Shown one piece after another: positions 33,301-45,099 of a stretch of DNA of 64,000 nucleotides (the stretch's first letter is position 1; every line of letters starts with the position of its first letter). The translations under genes and the position numbers were made by a program. This stretch comes from Sipunculus nudus (taxonomy: Eukaryota > Annelida > Sipuncula > Golfingiida > Sipunculidae): positions 101,133,142-101,197,141 of the forward strand of contig CM049306.1 of NCBI GenBank assembly GCA_026874595.1, written 5' to 3'. The notes below the pieces were generated by a model. The model did no database searches and had not been told where the DNA came from. It saw only the letters and a list, made by a program, of their open reading frames with translations.

Positions 33301-36300
33301 ATTGAACTTTTCATCAAATGAACATTTTGTAAACTTTATGGCATGATGGTGGATTGAATATAATGCTGGATATTATAATTCTGCAATGTGATTGAGCTAA
33401 CTGGTGATGTAATATTCTATTCAGGTCAGACAGAAGATGTTATACGCGGCCACCAGGGCCACTCTGAAACAGGAGTTTGGAGGAGGTCAGGTGAAACATG
33501 AGTTGTTTGGAACAGTCAAGGTGGGTGAAACTCAGTGCCAACATTGTTTGTTCTCTGAACAAAGTCTTACAAAATGTAATAGTTACAGTGGATTCAATGC
33601 AGTTTAAGTTGATAGCCTTAATTCATGCTTAATCCTTTCAGCTTATAGCACTCCATGTCTGTTTATAAACTAAAGTCTTCCCAGTATCCTTGTCTGCTTT
33701 TTTTTTTTTTTTTTGCGATAATTATTTTAAGAATATTCTTTAAATGTGCCCTTTGGCCTTTTGGTCACAGGTACTGGGATGGACTATAGCTTATTTCCTG
33801 TTCTTGCATTGAGAACAGTCCATAAGACTTCAACCAGGTTTATGGGAGATTGGTTTTCCATTTGAATGTTAAATGGTGTAATACTTGATAGATGGCACCA
33901 CAAAGCACGTTGGTGAAATATTGACAGATTTTTCTGGATTTATGGGAAACGTTAAAAATGGCCGCCTGACACATGTTGCATCATTCCCTTCATTTCTGTT
34001 TCAAATATTAAACTATACATAATTGCAGAAGGAAATCATGTCATATACCGTGCTTATGACCATTTAGGAGCTCAAACTTGACACTTTACTGTGTATATTT
34101 TTTTTCAGATTTCAGACAAACCCTGACATGTTTTAGTGTTTAGTGGGTAAATTACATTCACATTACTGGCAGTATCTTTCTCAGCTTTTGTTTTGGCTTT
34201 ATAAAATTTCCACTTGTTCCTTCAGGAAGTGTTTGCTTTTATGTTAATTGGATTGTTTTACCTCTGAGAATCAAGCCAGTTTCAAGTGCACTTCAGTGAG
34301 CCTCTGATCAGTAAAGTGTTGACATTAATATAATGATTATTATATATATGTACTTACAGGAGGATGTTAGTTTAGCAGGGTACAAGAAGCATGTTGTATC
34401 CCAGGCTGCACCAGCTCCCCTTACTATGGCAGAGGAAGAGCTGGAGAGTGTTAAAAAGAATGAGGTGGGTTGTTTTTAAAATTGTCAATACAATACACCC
34501 AGAATGCTGCACATACATTAACAAATGGACACAGTAATGGTTGGTGGGGGAACTTTGGCTTCCTGTGGTTGCTCAGACCTCAACTTGGCCTTTTTTTTCA
34601 CAAATTGATAAAGCATCATTATGCAACTAAAAAAATGTGAATTTTAATGATCATATTCATCAATACAGACATATAATCTATAAGAAAATCCTTATAAAAT
34701 TGGTACAGAATTTATGTACACTTGAATTTTTTTCAAAGATTTGCTTATGCAAAGGTGGTTTGTGTTTTTTTTCTATATTTTTCACTGATTCGAGGTAAAC
34801 AACTTTGTGTTTTCATCTTGCCTTTAGAGAGTAAATTAAAAACCTTTGGCCATTGTTTCATATTTATGATCAGACAACATTGTTTTTGTGTCCGTGGCAT
34901 CAGATATTCTGTTAATGTTTTATTTATGTAGATATAAATATGGTTATGAACAAAAACATTTATGTTTATCATTGGTTTGTAATTTCAGCTCACATAAAAT
35001 TAACTGTAATACAGCAAGGATCATTTGTGTGTTTTTTTCAACTATTCAAGGGAGCTAGTACTGTTCAAAGCTCCTCCCTGTTATAAATGAACATTATCCA
35101 AGTTCTGCTGAAAAATTGCCACAGACTGGCACCCAGGGCTGTAATAATGCCACTCAGCTGATCAGATCAATTTGTAAACTGCATCATTTAATTTTTAACA
35201 GTCATGCAGAAGTGTCATTCCATGAAATTACTAAAAACTGGCCTTTTGAGTTGTAATAATACATTTTCTCATGAAACAATACATGTCGCAATATTTTTCT
35301 TCCAATACGACACTTGAAACGATACATATATGATATATTATGATTTATATTCCAAGCTGAATTTTCCCTTATTCATTGGAATGATGAAAAAATTGATGAA
35401 ATTTATTTCAAACTGATGAGCTAGTCAGATTCCGTTTGTTTCCTACCAGTAACATTCCACCTTAGAATCCTACAATCTGCTCAGAGACTGTTTTTAAATA
35501 TTAGACCTAACTTTCTATTGGTTGATCTTATAACATTAAAATACCAATACAGGGACATCTGGTATTAGCCATGGGTCATTTGACCGGAGTATTATGGTAT
35601 ACCCTCCATTTGTCCATCCATCTGTTAACTTTTAGTGATGCGCAATAACTTACCAGGGCTTTGATTGATTTTCTTGAAACTCACCACAACTACTTACCAA
35701 CAGAGTAACTCACCTAAGTTGGATTATGGGCACCATCCAGGCATATTTAATAAGGTCACAGGTCACTAGGCTACTTTGAGATGTCGCCATGATAATGAAG
35801 AATATAAAGGATTTTGATCAAACTCGACAGAAATGTTAATCAAATAAAATATATCACCTAAGCTCAGTTTCCAGCAAAACCATGCATATTTAATGAGGTC
35901 ACATGTCACCACACTTTGGAGGCAACTTGGGTGACTTACCCAAAATCCTACGGATTTTCATAAAACTCATTATATATATTTACCAAATACCAGTTTCTTA
36001 CCTGAATTACCTTCTCATAAAAATTCATGCATATTTAATGAGGTCACATGTCACCGCACTTTGGAGGCAACTTGGGTGACTTACCCAAAATCCTACGGAT
36101 TTTCATAAAACTCATTATATATATTTACCAAATACCAGTTTCTCACCTGAATTACCTTCTCATAAAAATTCATGCATATTTAATGAGGTCAGTGGTCACC
36201 AGATACATGAAGAGCGTATAATGTACATTTGCGGTGCTCTTGTTATGTGATGTATTGGTATACCTACAGCACATAAATCGTTAGAGCCCTACTGGTCTGT

Positions 36301-39279
36301 GCTCTTGTCCAATTGTGCAGACAATATAACAACATAGTACCATCTCTTCACTGAGCACTAACAAATGGTTTACACAGTCTTTATGTACAAACATGTACTT
36401 AAAATGCATTTTGTATATTGTCTGTCATCAAAATCCAGTGAAGAATAGTCTTTGATTTAAAGTATTCAAGAAAAAATATCAAGGTCATAACCTTAACTCA
36501 GAAGTGATGCTTCACTGAGAGAGGATTTTCGCACTATATCAGTTAGCACAGGGCTTTTCAGTGGCATCTCTCTGTGCCATTGATTACCCAGTTTTATTCC
36601 CCCTGTCACCAACATCAACAAGGCCAGCCCTGGTGTTTTGAACTCCACTCTCTGTTAAACCTAACTCTCACACATACATGCACAAACAAAAAGAATAAAG
36701 GTACACAATGAAAATGTTGTTTTCATGCCACTCAGTTGAAAAGGTCACTTTATTTGTTTATTTTTATTAATTGCTTTCTCTTCCTTCTTTATTATTCAGA
36801 TACTTTATACTTGTAGTTCATGGAGCAAACCTACCTGGTAAAAAATACTGCATGGCTTGGCCTGTGGGTTGAGTGTGTTTAACATTGAAAATATCATTTT
36901 GTTCCTTTCCATGTCATTATTTGGTTTTTGTTACAGAGATTTATTTTGGAAACCTTTGTTTTCAAGTCCTCCCATAATTATGAAAATATTAAAGTATGCA
37001 CTGTAACTAACACTGAATGAGAAAGGTACATATTTTGAAGCTGCTCATGAAAAAAAATATTTTAAAAAATCTTTATGTTTCTCAGTTGTCTTTGGTTTTG
37101 AATAAACAATTAAGAAAAAAATCAATCCTTTAAGATATTCTCTTGTTTATTTTGATTTCTGTAACTATGCATATAAAGCAAGAATTTTAGGCTGAAAAAA
37201 AAATCATGTTTTTTGTTTCAACAGAGAAACTTAAGGTTTCAAGATAATGATAATAGATCATATCAGAATAATAATATGGGAAAACTTATATTTAAAAAAA
37301 TCCACTTTTAAGACAAGTTCCTCTTTTAAACAAGTTTAAAACCAGTTTGGGAGTTTATTGGGGACAGTCACCGTCACTGAGAAAATCTTCTTATTGGTTC
37401 AGTTGGAAGTTGCTAAGCTAACTTTGGGTGCACTTTTATGCCAGCCTGTAGTTTTAAGCAACATGACTCTTTTTTCCCCCCAGAGGAGCTATCCTGCTAA
37501 CCTGAATGAGAAATGAGAAACTGTTTAATAGAATTGCATTATAATGTTCATGTTAAACCTTGATTGAAAACAGCACATGCATTTTGTGTGTTAATAAAGT
37601 GAATCCATGCATGCCTAAGTAATGCTCATTATCTCCACCAGATGGCAGTACAGAACAGCTGCTGGGAAATTATGAATTGTGAGACTGCTAACCAAGTAAC
37701 TGTGACTTCTTTCCAGTCAGCCGAATGGTTGTAATGTGTATGGATACAGAGCCAGATTTAGATCTAGATCCGCACCCAGCAATTGTTATCAGCTTAGATG
37801 ATGCAGTGTATTTGGATTAATGAGACCTAGTGTATGGATCTCAATTCAACATTATATGTGAATTTAGATCCAGCATTGATTATTGATCTTGGTCAATCAC
37901 TGTATATGGATCTAGATTCAGCATTGTATATGGATCTAAATCTAACATTATATATGGATCTAGATCCTCCATGGAATTTGGATTTAGATCTGGCATTATA
38001 CATGGATCTAGATCCAACATTGTATATGGATCTAGATTCAATATTGTGTGTGGATCTAGATCCACTACTGTATATGGTTCCAGATTCAATACTTTATGGA
38101 TCTAGATCCAGCATTTTATGTGGATTTAGATCCAGCATTGTATATGGATCTAGATCTGCCACTGTCAATGGATCTAGATCCAAAATTATACATGGATCTA
38201 GATCCAACATTGAATACGGATCAAAATTAAACATTGTGTATGGATCTAGATCCAGCCTTGTATATCGATCTATATCCAACATTGTGTATTAATTAAGGTC
38301 CAGTAATAGGTATGGATTTACAGAAAGTATCAAACATAGATGTTTGAAACATAAACAAAAATGCCTTCAAATAATTTTCCTAATTTTCAGCTTTAAAAAA
38401 CACGACAAGCAAGGAAAGAAAAGATTAGTATCCCTCTGAACAAAAGTAACTGTAAGGGGAGATCTAGAGACTTTCATAAATCTTAAATGTACCTAAACAT
38501 CACATGTACCCAGATATAGAGTGGATTTAAGTGAGAGGAAAAGTGTTATATAGAATTTGCTTTCCAGGTTAGCCAGAGTGACTGCTAAAGTAGACCTATA
38601 ACTTTCACCTGTGTGACTGCCCTTATTGTTAAATGGCTTTCTAAGTCAATATGTTTCACATATATATGATTGTAGATCCTAAAATCTCAATGAAATTATT
38701 ATCATATATTACAATGTACCATCCTTTTGGACAAAGTTTTCTAAATGACATTGCAATCAGTGGTCCTTTTCATATTGTGACAAATAAATCAGCCCCTTTA
38801 ATTTCAAATGTAGTGTTCAGATATTGCTGGTGAAAAAGTCTGTACTGCAGCCACATGAAGGGCATTGGTTTAAGTTTTCCTTGGTAGAGGGCAGCACATT
38901 CAGTTACAATTTGTAGAGTAAAGTCATGCCAGTGGTCAGAATAATTACTGGAACCACTGCATAAAGGGAGTCTTTAATATCAGTTCTAGGTTTAATGTAA
39001 TTGTTGTTTTGGCTGCAGGTGAATGCTGATATAAACGTGGACACCAAGCATCAGACGATGTCAGGACTTGCATTTCCCATATCAGATCAGGCAGTCAGCA
39101 AACTGACTGCCCTCAAAAAAGGCTCAGTCAACTACGTGGCACTTGTAAGTCTCATACTAATGTACGTTTATGTTATCTGTTCAATACTAAATACTTGATA
39201 TGCATGAATCAAAAGAAAATTATCAACAATTTCTTGAAAGATTTTGTGGGATATATGTGATTGTCAGTGAATTACACAT

Positions 39280-39374
<95 letters not shown>

Positions 39375-42257
39375 ATTTAAAAAAACATTTAAACATTCAA
39401 ATATGTTTATGATTGCCAACAAACAATGAATTTATAAACAACACAATTTTTTTGCATGACTTCATAAGTTAGAGAATCAAATAAATATTATAAGTGAAGT
39501 TTCAACAGCATTCTTAAAAATACAGTATCCTTCTTATTGACATTGACGTTCCACAAACAGACATAAGCAAATTTGCAGATTGACTGTTAATGTTTGATGT
39601 TTGCATCTCATGAGTGTGTTTTATTTTCTTCAGAGTTTAGATTTGGTCAAGGAGACAATAAACTTGGAGAGTTGTGAAGATACCAGTATAGAGCAGCTTC
39701 CGTCCAGGGTCCCCCTCGATCATGCTCGCTACCACTTCTTCAGATTTAACCACACACACGAAGGCGACTACCTACAAAGCATAGGCAAGTGGTCACATGA
39801 CCCACAAAATCTCATCATGTCAGATTTGACTGGATCAGCAAATTACTTCAATACACAAGCAGGTTTTTATTAGTCCACAAAAACTTGTTTTATTAAATGC
39901 CTCCACTCCTGAAGCAGCGGCATACACTGTAGTAGTGTCTGATCTCCTTCGCTTTAACCGCTGCTTTGTATGTCAAGATTTTCCAGGTTTCACCACCAGA
40001 GCTGGCACAGAGCCAAGAACTGCATGGTTAAAACAAAGGAGATTTAGCATGAGCGCAGTGTACAAATGCTGTGTGAGGGTTGTACTGTTTGGGAAGGGGG
40101 GGGGGGGGGGTGGAGGGGAGATAAATTAGCACTGAGTCCTCTTTAGTATTGTTGCTAGTTATTGCTCATGCCTAAATCCCCTCACAGAAGTCATTATGTG
40201 TATTGATATTGTAAAAATTTCATTCATAATGTGTAATATAAAGCAAATCAAAATGTGCGGTTCATCTGCACAGTTTATAAATTTGTTGTACATATTTTGA
40301 TCCTTCCTTCCAGCTGACAAAATTCCATTTCATCTTGAATGGTAAATTTAAATAAAAATTGCTTTCTCACTCCATATTTCTATATATATAAGTTATGTTT
40401 GTTTTTGTAGTGTTCATTTATAGTATGCCTGGGTACAAGTGTTCTATCAAAGAGAGGATGTTATACTCCAGTTGTAAAGGAGCCCTCTTGGGGGTCGTAG
40501 AAGATCACCTTGGTATCGAACTTGCAAGAAAGGTAACACTGTTCTTGTATTTTCATTTTAGGCCAAAAATAAAAAAGTCAGATTCTCGGGCAGCCCATGT
40601 GTCAGTTTTGACCTACTGTGTAAAAAATGAATATTTTTCCCAGTAGAAATTTATATGTTTCAAGTTCCAGCCAATCAGACATTTCTTTAAAAAAAAATAA
40701 TATAATAAAATTTTCCTTTTATTATGTTTTTGCCCTGTTAAGTTATACAATTCTGTTTTTATCATGTTTTCCCCTGATCTAGTGAAATTTTAATCAAAAG
40801 AAGGTAATAAAAGGTAAAATCATCCATTCCTGCTCTGATTTCTGAACAAAGTGCCTGAGAATCCAACCTTATTTGTTTTCCTCACATTAAGGATGTGTAA
40901 ATAAGGGTCAAGAAATAAGGAGAACATTGGGTGAATTTGTGATCATGGCATATTTAGAATTTGATTTTCTTCGAATCTGAAGTCATTCATTGGTTATTAG
41001 TTATTGTTGGTTTTACTTGTTTTGTGCTATTGATGTTTTTTGATGAATTTGGTTTTTAGCCCTCAGCCCTTAGGCTGATGGGCTATTGTCGTCACCCAAG
41101 CTGTCCGTCTGTCCGTCCGTCCGTCCATACGTCTGGCGTCCATTAACTTTTACCTTGTGAGCGGGATATCTTGAAAAGGATTCACTGTCAGAATTTTATT
41201 TCCTCGGTAAAGATGTATATCGACAAAATCTGGGTCAAGTTCGAAGATGGGTGACCTTGACCTATTTTTCTACATTTTAGAGCTGATTATAGAAAAACTC
41301 TTAGATGCTTATTACTCAGGAACCATTTGGTGGATTTTCACAAAACTTACTATGATTATTGGGACTGATAATCTGTACCTGCTACACAAGTTTGGTGGCG
41401 CCACCTACAATATCTGATTTTTAATGAATTTTTATCAGATTTTTCAACTTTGGGCTTGTGAGCGGGATATTTCTAAGAGGATTCACTTTAGGAATTTTAT
41501 TTTTTCGGTGAAGATGTATATTGACAAAATCTCGGTCAAGTTCGAAGATGGGTGACCTTGACCTATTTTACTACGTTTTAGAGCTGATTACAGAAAAAAC
41601 ATTTAGAAGCTTATTTCTCAGGAACCATTGGCTGTATTTCACAATACTTACTATGATCATAGGGAGTGATGGTCTGTAACTGCTGCACAAGTTTGGTGGC
41701 GCCACCTGCAATTTCTTATTTTTAATGAATTTTTCTTGGATTTTTCAACTTTGGCCTTGTGAGCGGGATATCTCTAAAAGGATTCACAATAGGAATTTTA
41801 TTTCTTTGGTGAAGCTGTATATCGACAAAATCTCGGTCAAGTTCAAAGATGGGTGACCTTGACATACTTTTCAAGGTCACAGAGCTGATAATAGAATAAA
41901 ACTTAGAAGCTTATTTTTCAGGAAGCATTTGGTGGATTTTTATGAATCATAGTACATACCTCTCCATTTTAAATTTATAACTGAGACATGTACAGATATA
42001 CATCCATGTGAGAACAGATATTTAGTACTTGTTACTGTTACCACCTCTAAACACTGTTCTTTTGGCTGAGGGCTTTTGTCAGCTTCTGCTGATATTCTAG
42101 TTGAATTTTGCAGCTGGAGATTGATGACCCCTGTGAATTAACAGAGGAAAATTTGTATGACGAAGTTCATCCCAAGAAAGACATAGTCAAACAAAAGTTT
42201 GCTCGTCCGAAAGGCCCCGGAAGCAGAGGTCCCAAGAGACTAACTAAGGCGAAGTAG
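27311..42257 (+). CDS. TWF1: Twinfilin, ADF-H actin-binding protein (complete, 10 coding exons)
   Basis: Cytoplasmic actin regulator that binds ADP-actin monomers and barbed ends and interacts with capping protein. The model is join of 27311-27335, 29761-29838, 30334-30384, 31526-31653, 33425-33520, 34360-34464, 39019-39144, 39634-39784, 40411-40532 and 42114-42257: 1026 nt, 341 residues (human TWF1 350). It starts MSHQTGIS like vertebrate twinfilin. ADF-H domain 1 is about residues 2-140 ([50 protein letters not shown]). A linker carries [24 protein letters not shown] domain 2 follows ([40 protein letters not shown]). The basic tail [20 protein letters not shown] matches the capping-protein/PIP2-binding end. 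All junctions keep frame. Nine introns are GT-AG except intron 8 (GC-AG). Whether it is orthologous to TWF1 or pre-duplication twinfilin cannot be told; invertebrates usually have one gene. Confidence 0.96.
28035..28097 (-). repeat. tRNA-derived SINE head
   Basis: The minus strand carries a box-A-like AGTTGGTTACGCAG and a perfect box B GGTTCGAATCC about 30 bases apart, followed by unrelated sequence. Lies in twinfilin intron 1. No complete cloverleaf with acceptor pairing was found, so a SINE is preferred over a tRNA gene. Confidence 0.45.
29761..29838 (+). CDS. TWF1: Twinfilin coding exon 2
   Basis: Encodes [20 protein letters not shown], then KIKIED. The acceptor CTTTCCAG at 29760 gives the same N-terminal length as vertebrate twinfilin. 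A second in-frame AG at 29742, also followed by GT, would add GIPVFP. The donor is GATG|GTAAGA. Confidence 0.92.
30334..30384 (+). CDS. TWF1: Twinfilin coding exon 3 (51 nt)
   Basis: Found by filling the phase-1 gap. The acceptor TTATTGCAG is followed by [17 protein letters not shown], aligning with the vertebrate segment between IEN and DYD. Length is a multiple of three; the donor is GATG|GTATCT. Confidence 0.92.
30664..31462 (-). repeat. Family A element (reverse orientation) in twinfilin intron 3
   Basis: Begins with the hairpin TTAGCTCAGCTGACTG..TCTGAGCTATAG and a GTCC-rich tract, has two core units, and ends AGCTGAGCATCATGACCCAC, then GGGTCATTTGTT. It stops about 65 bp before exon 4. 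Confidence 0.7.
31526..31653 (+). CDS. TWF1: Twinfilin coding exon 4
   Basis: Encodes [20 protein letters not shown], then [20 protein letters not shown], the core of ADF-H domain 1. The acceptor is TTTGTCAG and the donor CCA|GTAAGT. Confidence 0.95.
32088..32190 (+). repeat. Two copies of a 51-bp tandem repeat, open in frame
   Basis: Units starting at 32088 and 32139 encode near-identical 17-residue segments ([15 protein letters not shown] and [15 protein letters not shown]) in twinfilin intron 4. No splice sites support it as an exon. Confidence 0.6.
33425..33520 (+). CDS. TWF1: Twinfilin coding exon 5
   Basis: 32 codons: [20 protein letters not shown], then [12 protein letters not shown], including the long actin-binding helix of ADF-H domain 1. 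Phase 0 at both ends. Confidence 0.96.
34360..34464 (+). CDS. TWF1: Twinfilin coding exon 6
   Basis: 35 codons, [20 protein letters not shown], then [15 protein letters not shown]: end of ADF-H domain 1 and the linker. Acceptor CTTACAG, donor GAG|GTGGGT. Followed by the 4.5-kb intron 6. Confidence 0.95.
35575..36250 (+). repeat. Family F repeat with a 145-bp tandem duplication
   Basis: CATGCATATTTAATGAGGTC recurs at 35881, 36026 and 36171. The first two 145-bp units are nearly identical, implying a recent duplication. Related sequence lies at 48880-49440. Twinfilin intron 6. Confidence 0.75.
37745..38300 (+). repeat. 24-bp minisatellite with GGATCTAGATCC palindromic core
   Basis: About 20 degenerate copies of GGATCTAGATCCAGCATTGT plus ATAT in twinfilin intron 6. 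Because the period is eight codons, several frames stay open on both strands (152-codon frame at 37834-38292; MDLDPTLY-like and GSRSSIVY-like octads). It is a repeat, not a gene. Confidence 0.9.
39019..39144 (+). CDS. TWF1: Twinfilin coding exon 7
   Basis: 42 codons, [20 protein letters not shown], then [20 protein letters not shown]: start of ADF-H domain 2. Acceptor GGCTGCAG, donor CTT|GTAAGT. Confidence 0.95.
39281..39371. repeat. TA dinucleotide microsatellite
   Basis: About 40 TA units in twinfilin intron 7, about 140 bp after exon 7. The IYIYIY reading frame across it is an artefact. Confidence 0.97.
39634..39784 (+). CDS. TWF1: Twinfilin coding exon 8, with GC donor
   Basis: Encodes [16 protein letters not shown], then [20 protein letters not shown]. 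The phase and the next exon (VFIYSMPG, split Val) force the exon end at ATAG|GCAAGT, a GC-AG intron with otherwise consensus donor bases. Confidence 0.93.
40411..40532 (+). CDS. TWF1: Twinfilin coding exon 9
   Basis: Encodes [20 protein letters not shown], then [20 protein letters not shown], the actin-binding helix of ADF-H domain 2. Acceptor TTTTTGTAG, donor AAG|GTAACA. Confidence 0.95.
41058..42085 (-). repeat. Family C element (reverse) in twinfilin intron 9
   Basis: Starts with the stem-loop TAGCCCTCAGCCC..GGCTGATGGGCTA and a GTCC tract. It has three core units of about 300 bp (GAGCGGGATAT at about 41160, 41461 and 41761) with GGTGGCGCCACC near 41394 and 41696, and ends near GGCTGAGGGCTTTTGTC. 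It stops about 30 bp before exon 10. Confidence 0.7.
42114..42257 (+). CDS. TWF1: Twinfilin coding exon 10
   Basis: Encodes [20 protein letters not shown], then the basic tail ending KRLTKAK and TAG at 42255-42257. The [10 protein letters not shown] segment corresponds to the capping-protein-binding tail of animal twinfilins. Confidence 0.95.
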   Translation: MEIDDPCELTEENLYDEVHPKKDIVKQKFARPKGPGSRGPKRLTKAK

Positions 42258-44921
42258 AACAAATATAACAGATAGGTGTATGGGGAAATACAGGGTTGAA
42301 TGAGGATGAGACTCTGGCGTGATCAGACGTGAGGCCCTGGTATTTCTAATGTATTATAATGTTTATAGTTTGTTACAAATACAGGTGTAAAGAGTGATGA
42401 CTGAAATGTTAACACACACACACACAACAGACACCAAGACCCCTTACCTCAATACCAGCTTGTTGCCAAATCATGATAAAAGGGGAATGATCACACGTCC
42501 ATTTATTCGTGGTTGGTACACTGCTCAATCCTTGAAGAAATAGGGGGAAAGACTTGTGAATATTTGTGAACTTTTGTATAACAATTTCTGCCTTCTCTCC
42601 TTCAATAAGAAAATAAGAAAATAAAAAAATAATAAAGTTGTCTGAAGCCAGTATCTCACTGGGCTGTGATTGTTTGGAACTATTTGCGAACAACATTTGA
42701 TTGAGAGTTTCCAAAATGTCTTGAAACATTTACAGGTTCTCAATTTTCTTGGGTAAGTTACAGGAGCTTGTACTTATTTTACATTTTCTCTCCAAATAAC
42801 CTTAGAGTCATTGCAGGTGTCTCCAACCTTTGTGTATTTTCTCACAATTTGTTTCTTCAGCTAGTAGACAACAGTCTCAGCCCAGTGAGATACTGGCTAA
42901 ACCCACTGTTTCTCACTGGTGTTGGATGTGTGTGTGTATATTTTGTTATAGGGTAACAGATTGGTCTTTCAGGCAAACACTCTAGTAAGTGTATGTAATT
43001 TCCTGTTGCTGTTCTTACTCACTGAGTGGCATTATAAATCAACCATTACATGATTCCACTTTGCTGAAATTATCATAATGACTGGATTTATATTTCAAAA
43101 TATCATATATTTTAAAATAAACTTTCCTGATTATACCATGATGAAAGTAAGCCTTGTCTACTTATTGCGTGAATGCACAAGATGCACACTGATGAAAAAA
43201 GATAAAGAAAATTCCCTGTGTTAACAGTGGTAGATCTTCATAAATGACATTAATGTAATATTTGCACAACAAGTATTTGTCTGTCTATGTGTTCACATTT
43301 TCTCTTTAACATGTTCACTTTCATAACATGTACACCCTGACATGCACATCTTGTGCAGTGGTTGTATTACATTTGCTTGAATTCATTTCATTTACTCACT
43401 GTTTGCAAAAGCCACCTTTGCCTTATATGGATACTAGGAACTACATTGGGTTCAGGAATGTTCCAAAAAATGAGAGCAGGGTATTACTTGTTTAAAATTT
43501 GAGGGCTAACCTGCAATACCCTACTTTTATTGGTCATAACCATTTTTGCCCTTTGCTAAAACCCTGGCAAGCATATATTTAGTGATTAAAAAGTAATAAT
43601 ATACTTTTGATAGATACAATTATAATTTGACTTCTCAGAGTTTCACAGGTTCACATACATGTATCACATATGGCAACTATTTTTGTATGTACTTGGCAAA
43701 ATATGTGACAGCTAGGAATGTTATATATTTATCATGATATTGTTCTTAATGCTCTGGTATTCTTTTTCAAAGTTTATTTTCAGCCTGGTTTTATTATAGG
43801 CATACTTATATTTTTTCCTGGACTGTGTGGTCAGTTTGCTTGGTTCAGTTTATTTCCTTGAAAAAATTGTGCATTGATATTGCAGGAATGAGAAAGTGTC
43901 ACTAATTATGTATAAATACATATGGAAGCTTTTAGATGCCATGGGCATTTAAAATTTAAAATATCAGAAACCCAATTTAAAAGTTACTGAGGGTGTAAGC
44001 CAGATGGATTTCAGTTAGGTTTAAATGAACATGTGTTTCCATCTTCTAAAGCCCTGAATGTATGACATTATATCTAACAATAACTTAAGACTGATCTCCT
44101 TTGTAACATGTAACATGAATTCTGTGGGCATGAACGTAGTACCAACCCAAATGACACCATGTTATGATGGATTCATTCACATATATATTTTGCATTTCTG
44201 AATCTCTGTCTTATGTACTTTTTTCAAAACAAAATAAGAAGCAGGCTTGACTCTGTGACTGTGTTAATCTATATCAGGCCATATCTTGTTCGGCTATTAC
44301 TGAAATCTTTTGTAAATTGGCTGTAGACCATCTAAGCCACAAGTAATGAAAAAGTCTGTGTTGCTGTAAAAATCCTTTGAATTTAACCAGGACTTGCTAC
44401 TTTTTGAAAATGCTCAAGTGGACTGAATAAGGTTTATAATATTTTATGTTTTTTTTTTTGTAATATTTTTATTCTGCAGTAGAGTCTATTGATATGTCCT
44501 TCAGATTTTTTTATATACTGTGTCTGACTTGTAATAATTGAAACTAGATGTTTAAGTTTAAAGTTTAAATGCATTAGTAGTTGTAGATTTGTTAGGAGGA
44601 TTGGTTTAAGTTTGCAGACCAGAGATATATGAATGAGATAATGTCTGCACTGTCTTCTGTTTAGATTACTTTCATTTGTTGTGGTCTGGATTGCTATGCA
44701 AAACAAGATGACTTTAACAGAATACATTGTGTTTAATTTGAAAATAAATAAATATCATTATAAACACTGCAGAAGCAATGTTCTGGTGAGATAAATTTGA
44801 TACCATTTCATATACTTTTACCAATGGTGCCTAAATGGCCTGGTGGATATCATACGTGTGATATATCAGTAAACATTCATTCTTAACCTGTACATTTTGA
44901 ACTAAGGATCTACATAATAAA
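42258..44921 (+). other. Probable twinfilin 3' untranslated / downstream region
   Basis: AT-rich, no credible coding. AATAAA hexamers on the plus strand near 42631, 44743-44752 and 44916-44921 are candidate polyadenylation signals; the true end is unknown. A perfect 21-nt inverted repeat pairs 42646-42666 with 42878-42898. Confidence 0.5.
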
Positions 44922-45099
44922 GTATCTTATTCTTAGTTATCTTTTGTGTCTTTAAGTTTGTGTGATGTTTCCTCTTTATTCACATTTGTTCAGGGACTTG
45001 ATGAATATATGATTATTTTTCACGATTATTTACCATATTTGACGTTTTTCTTTTACCCTTCCCTCTTGCATTTTGTTTAATCTCATCTCCCTCTTCAGA

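Noticed and set aside
37834-38292. 152-codon octapeptide-repeat protein
   Set aside because: Created by the 24-bp minisatellite, with equally open frames on both strands and shifting frames; lies in an intron without splice support.
39200-39412. 70-codon frame with IY repeats
   Set aside because: Product of the TA microsatellite.
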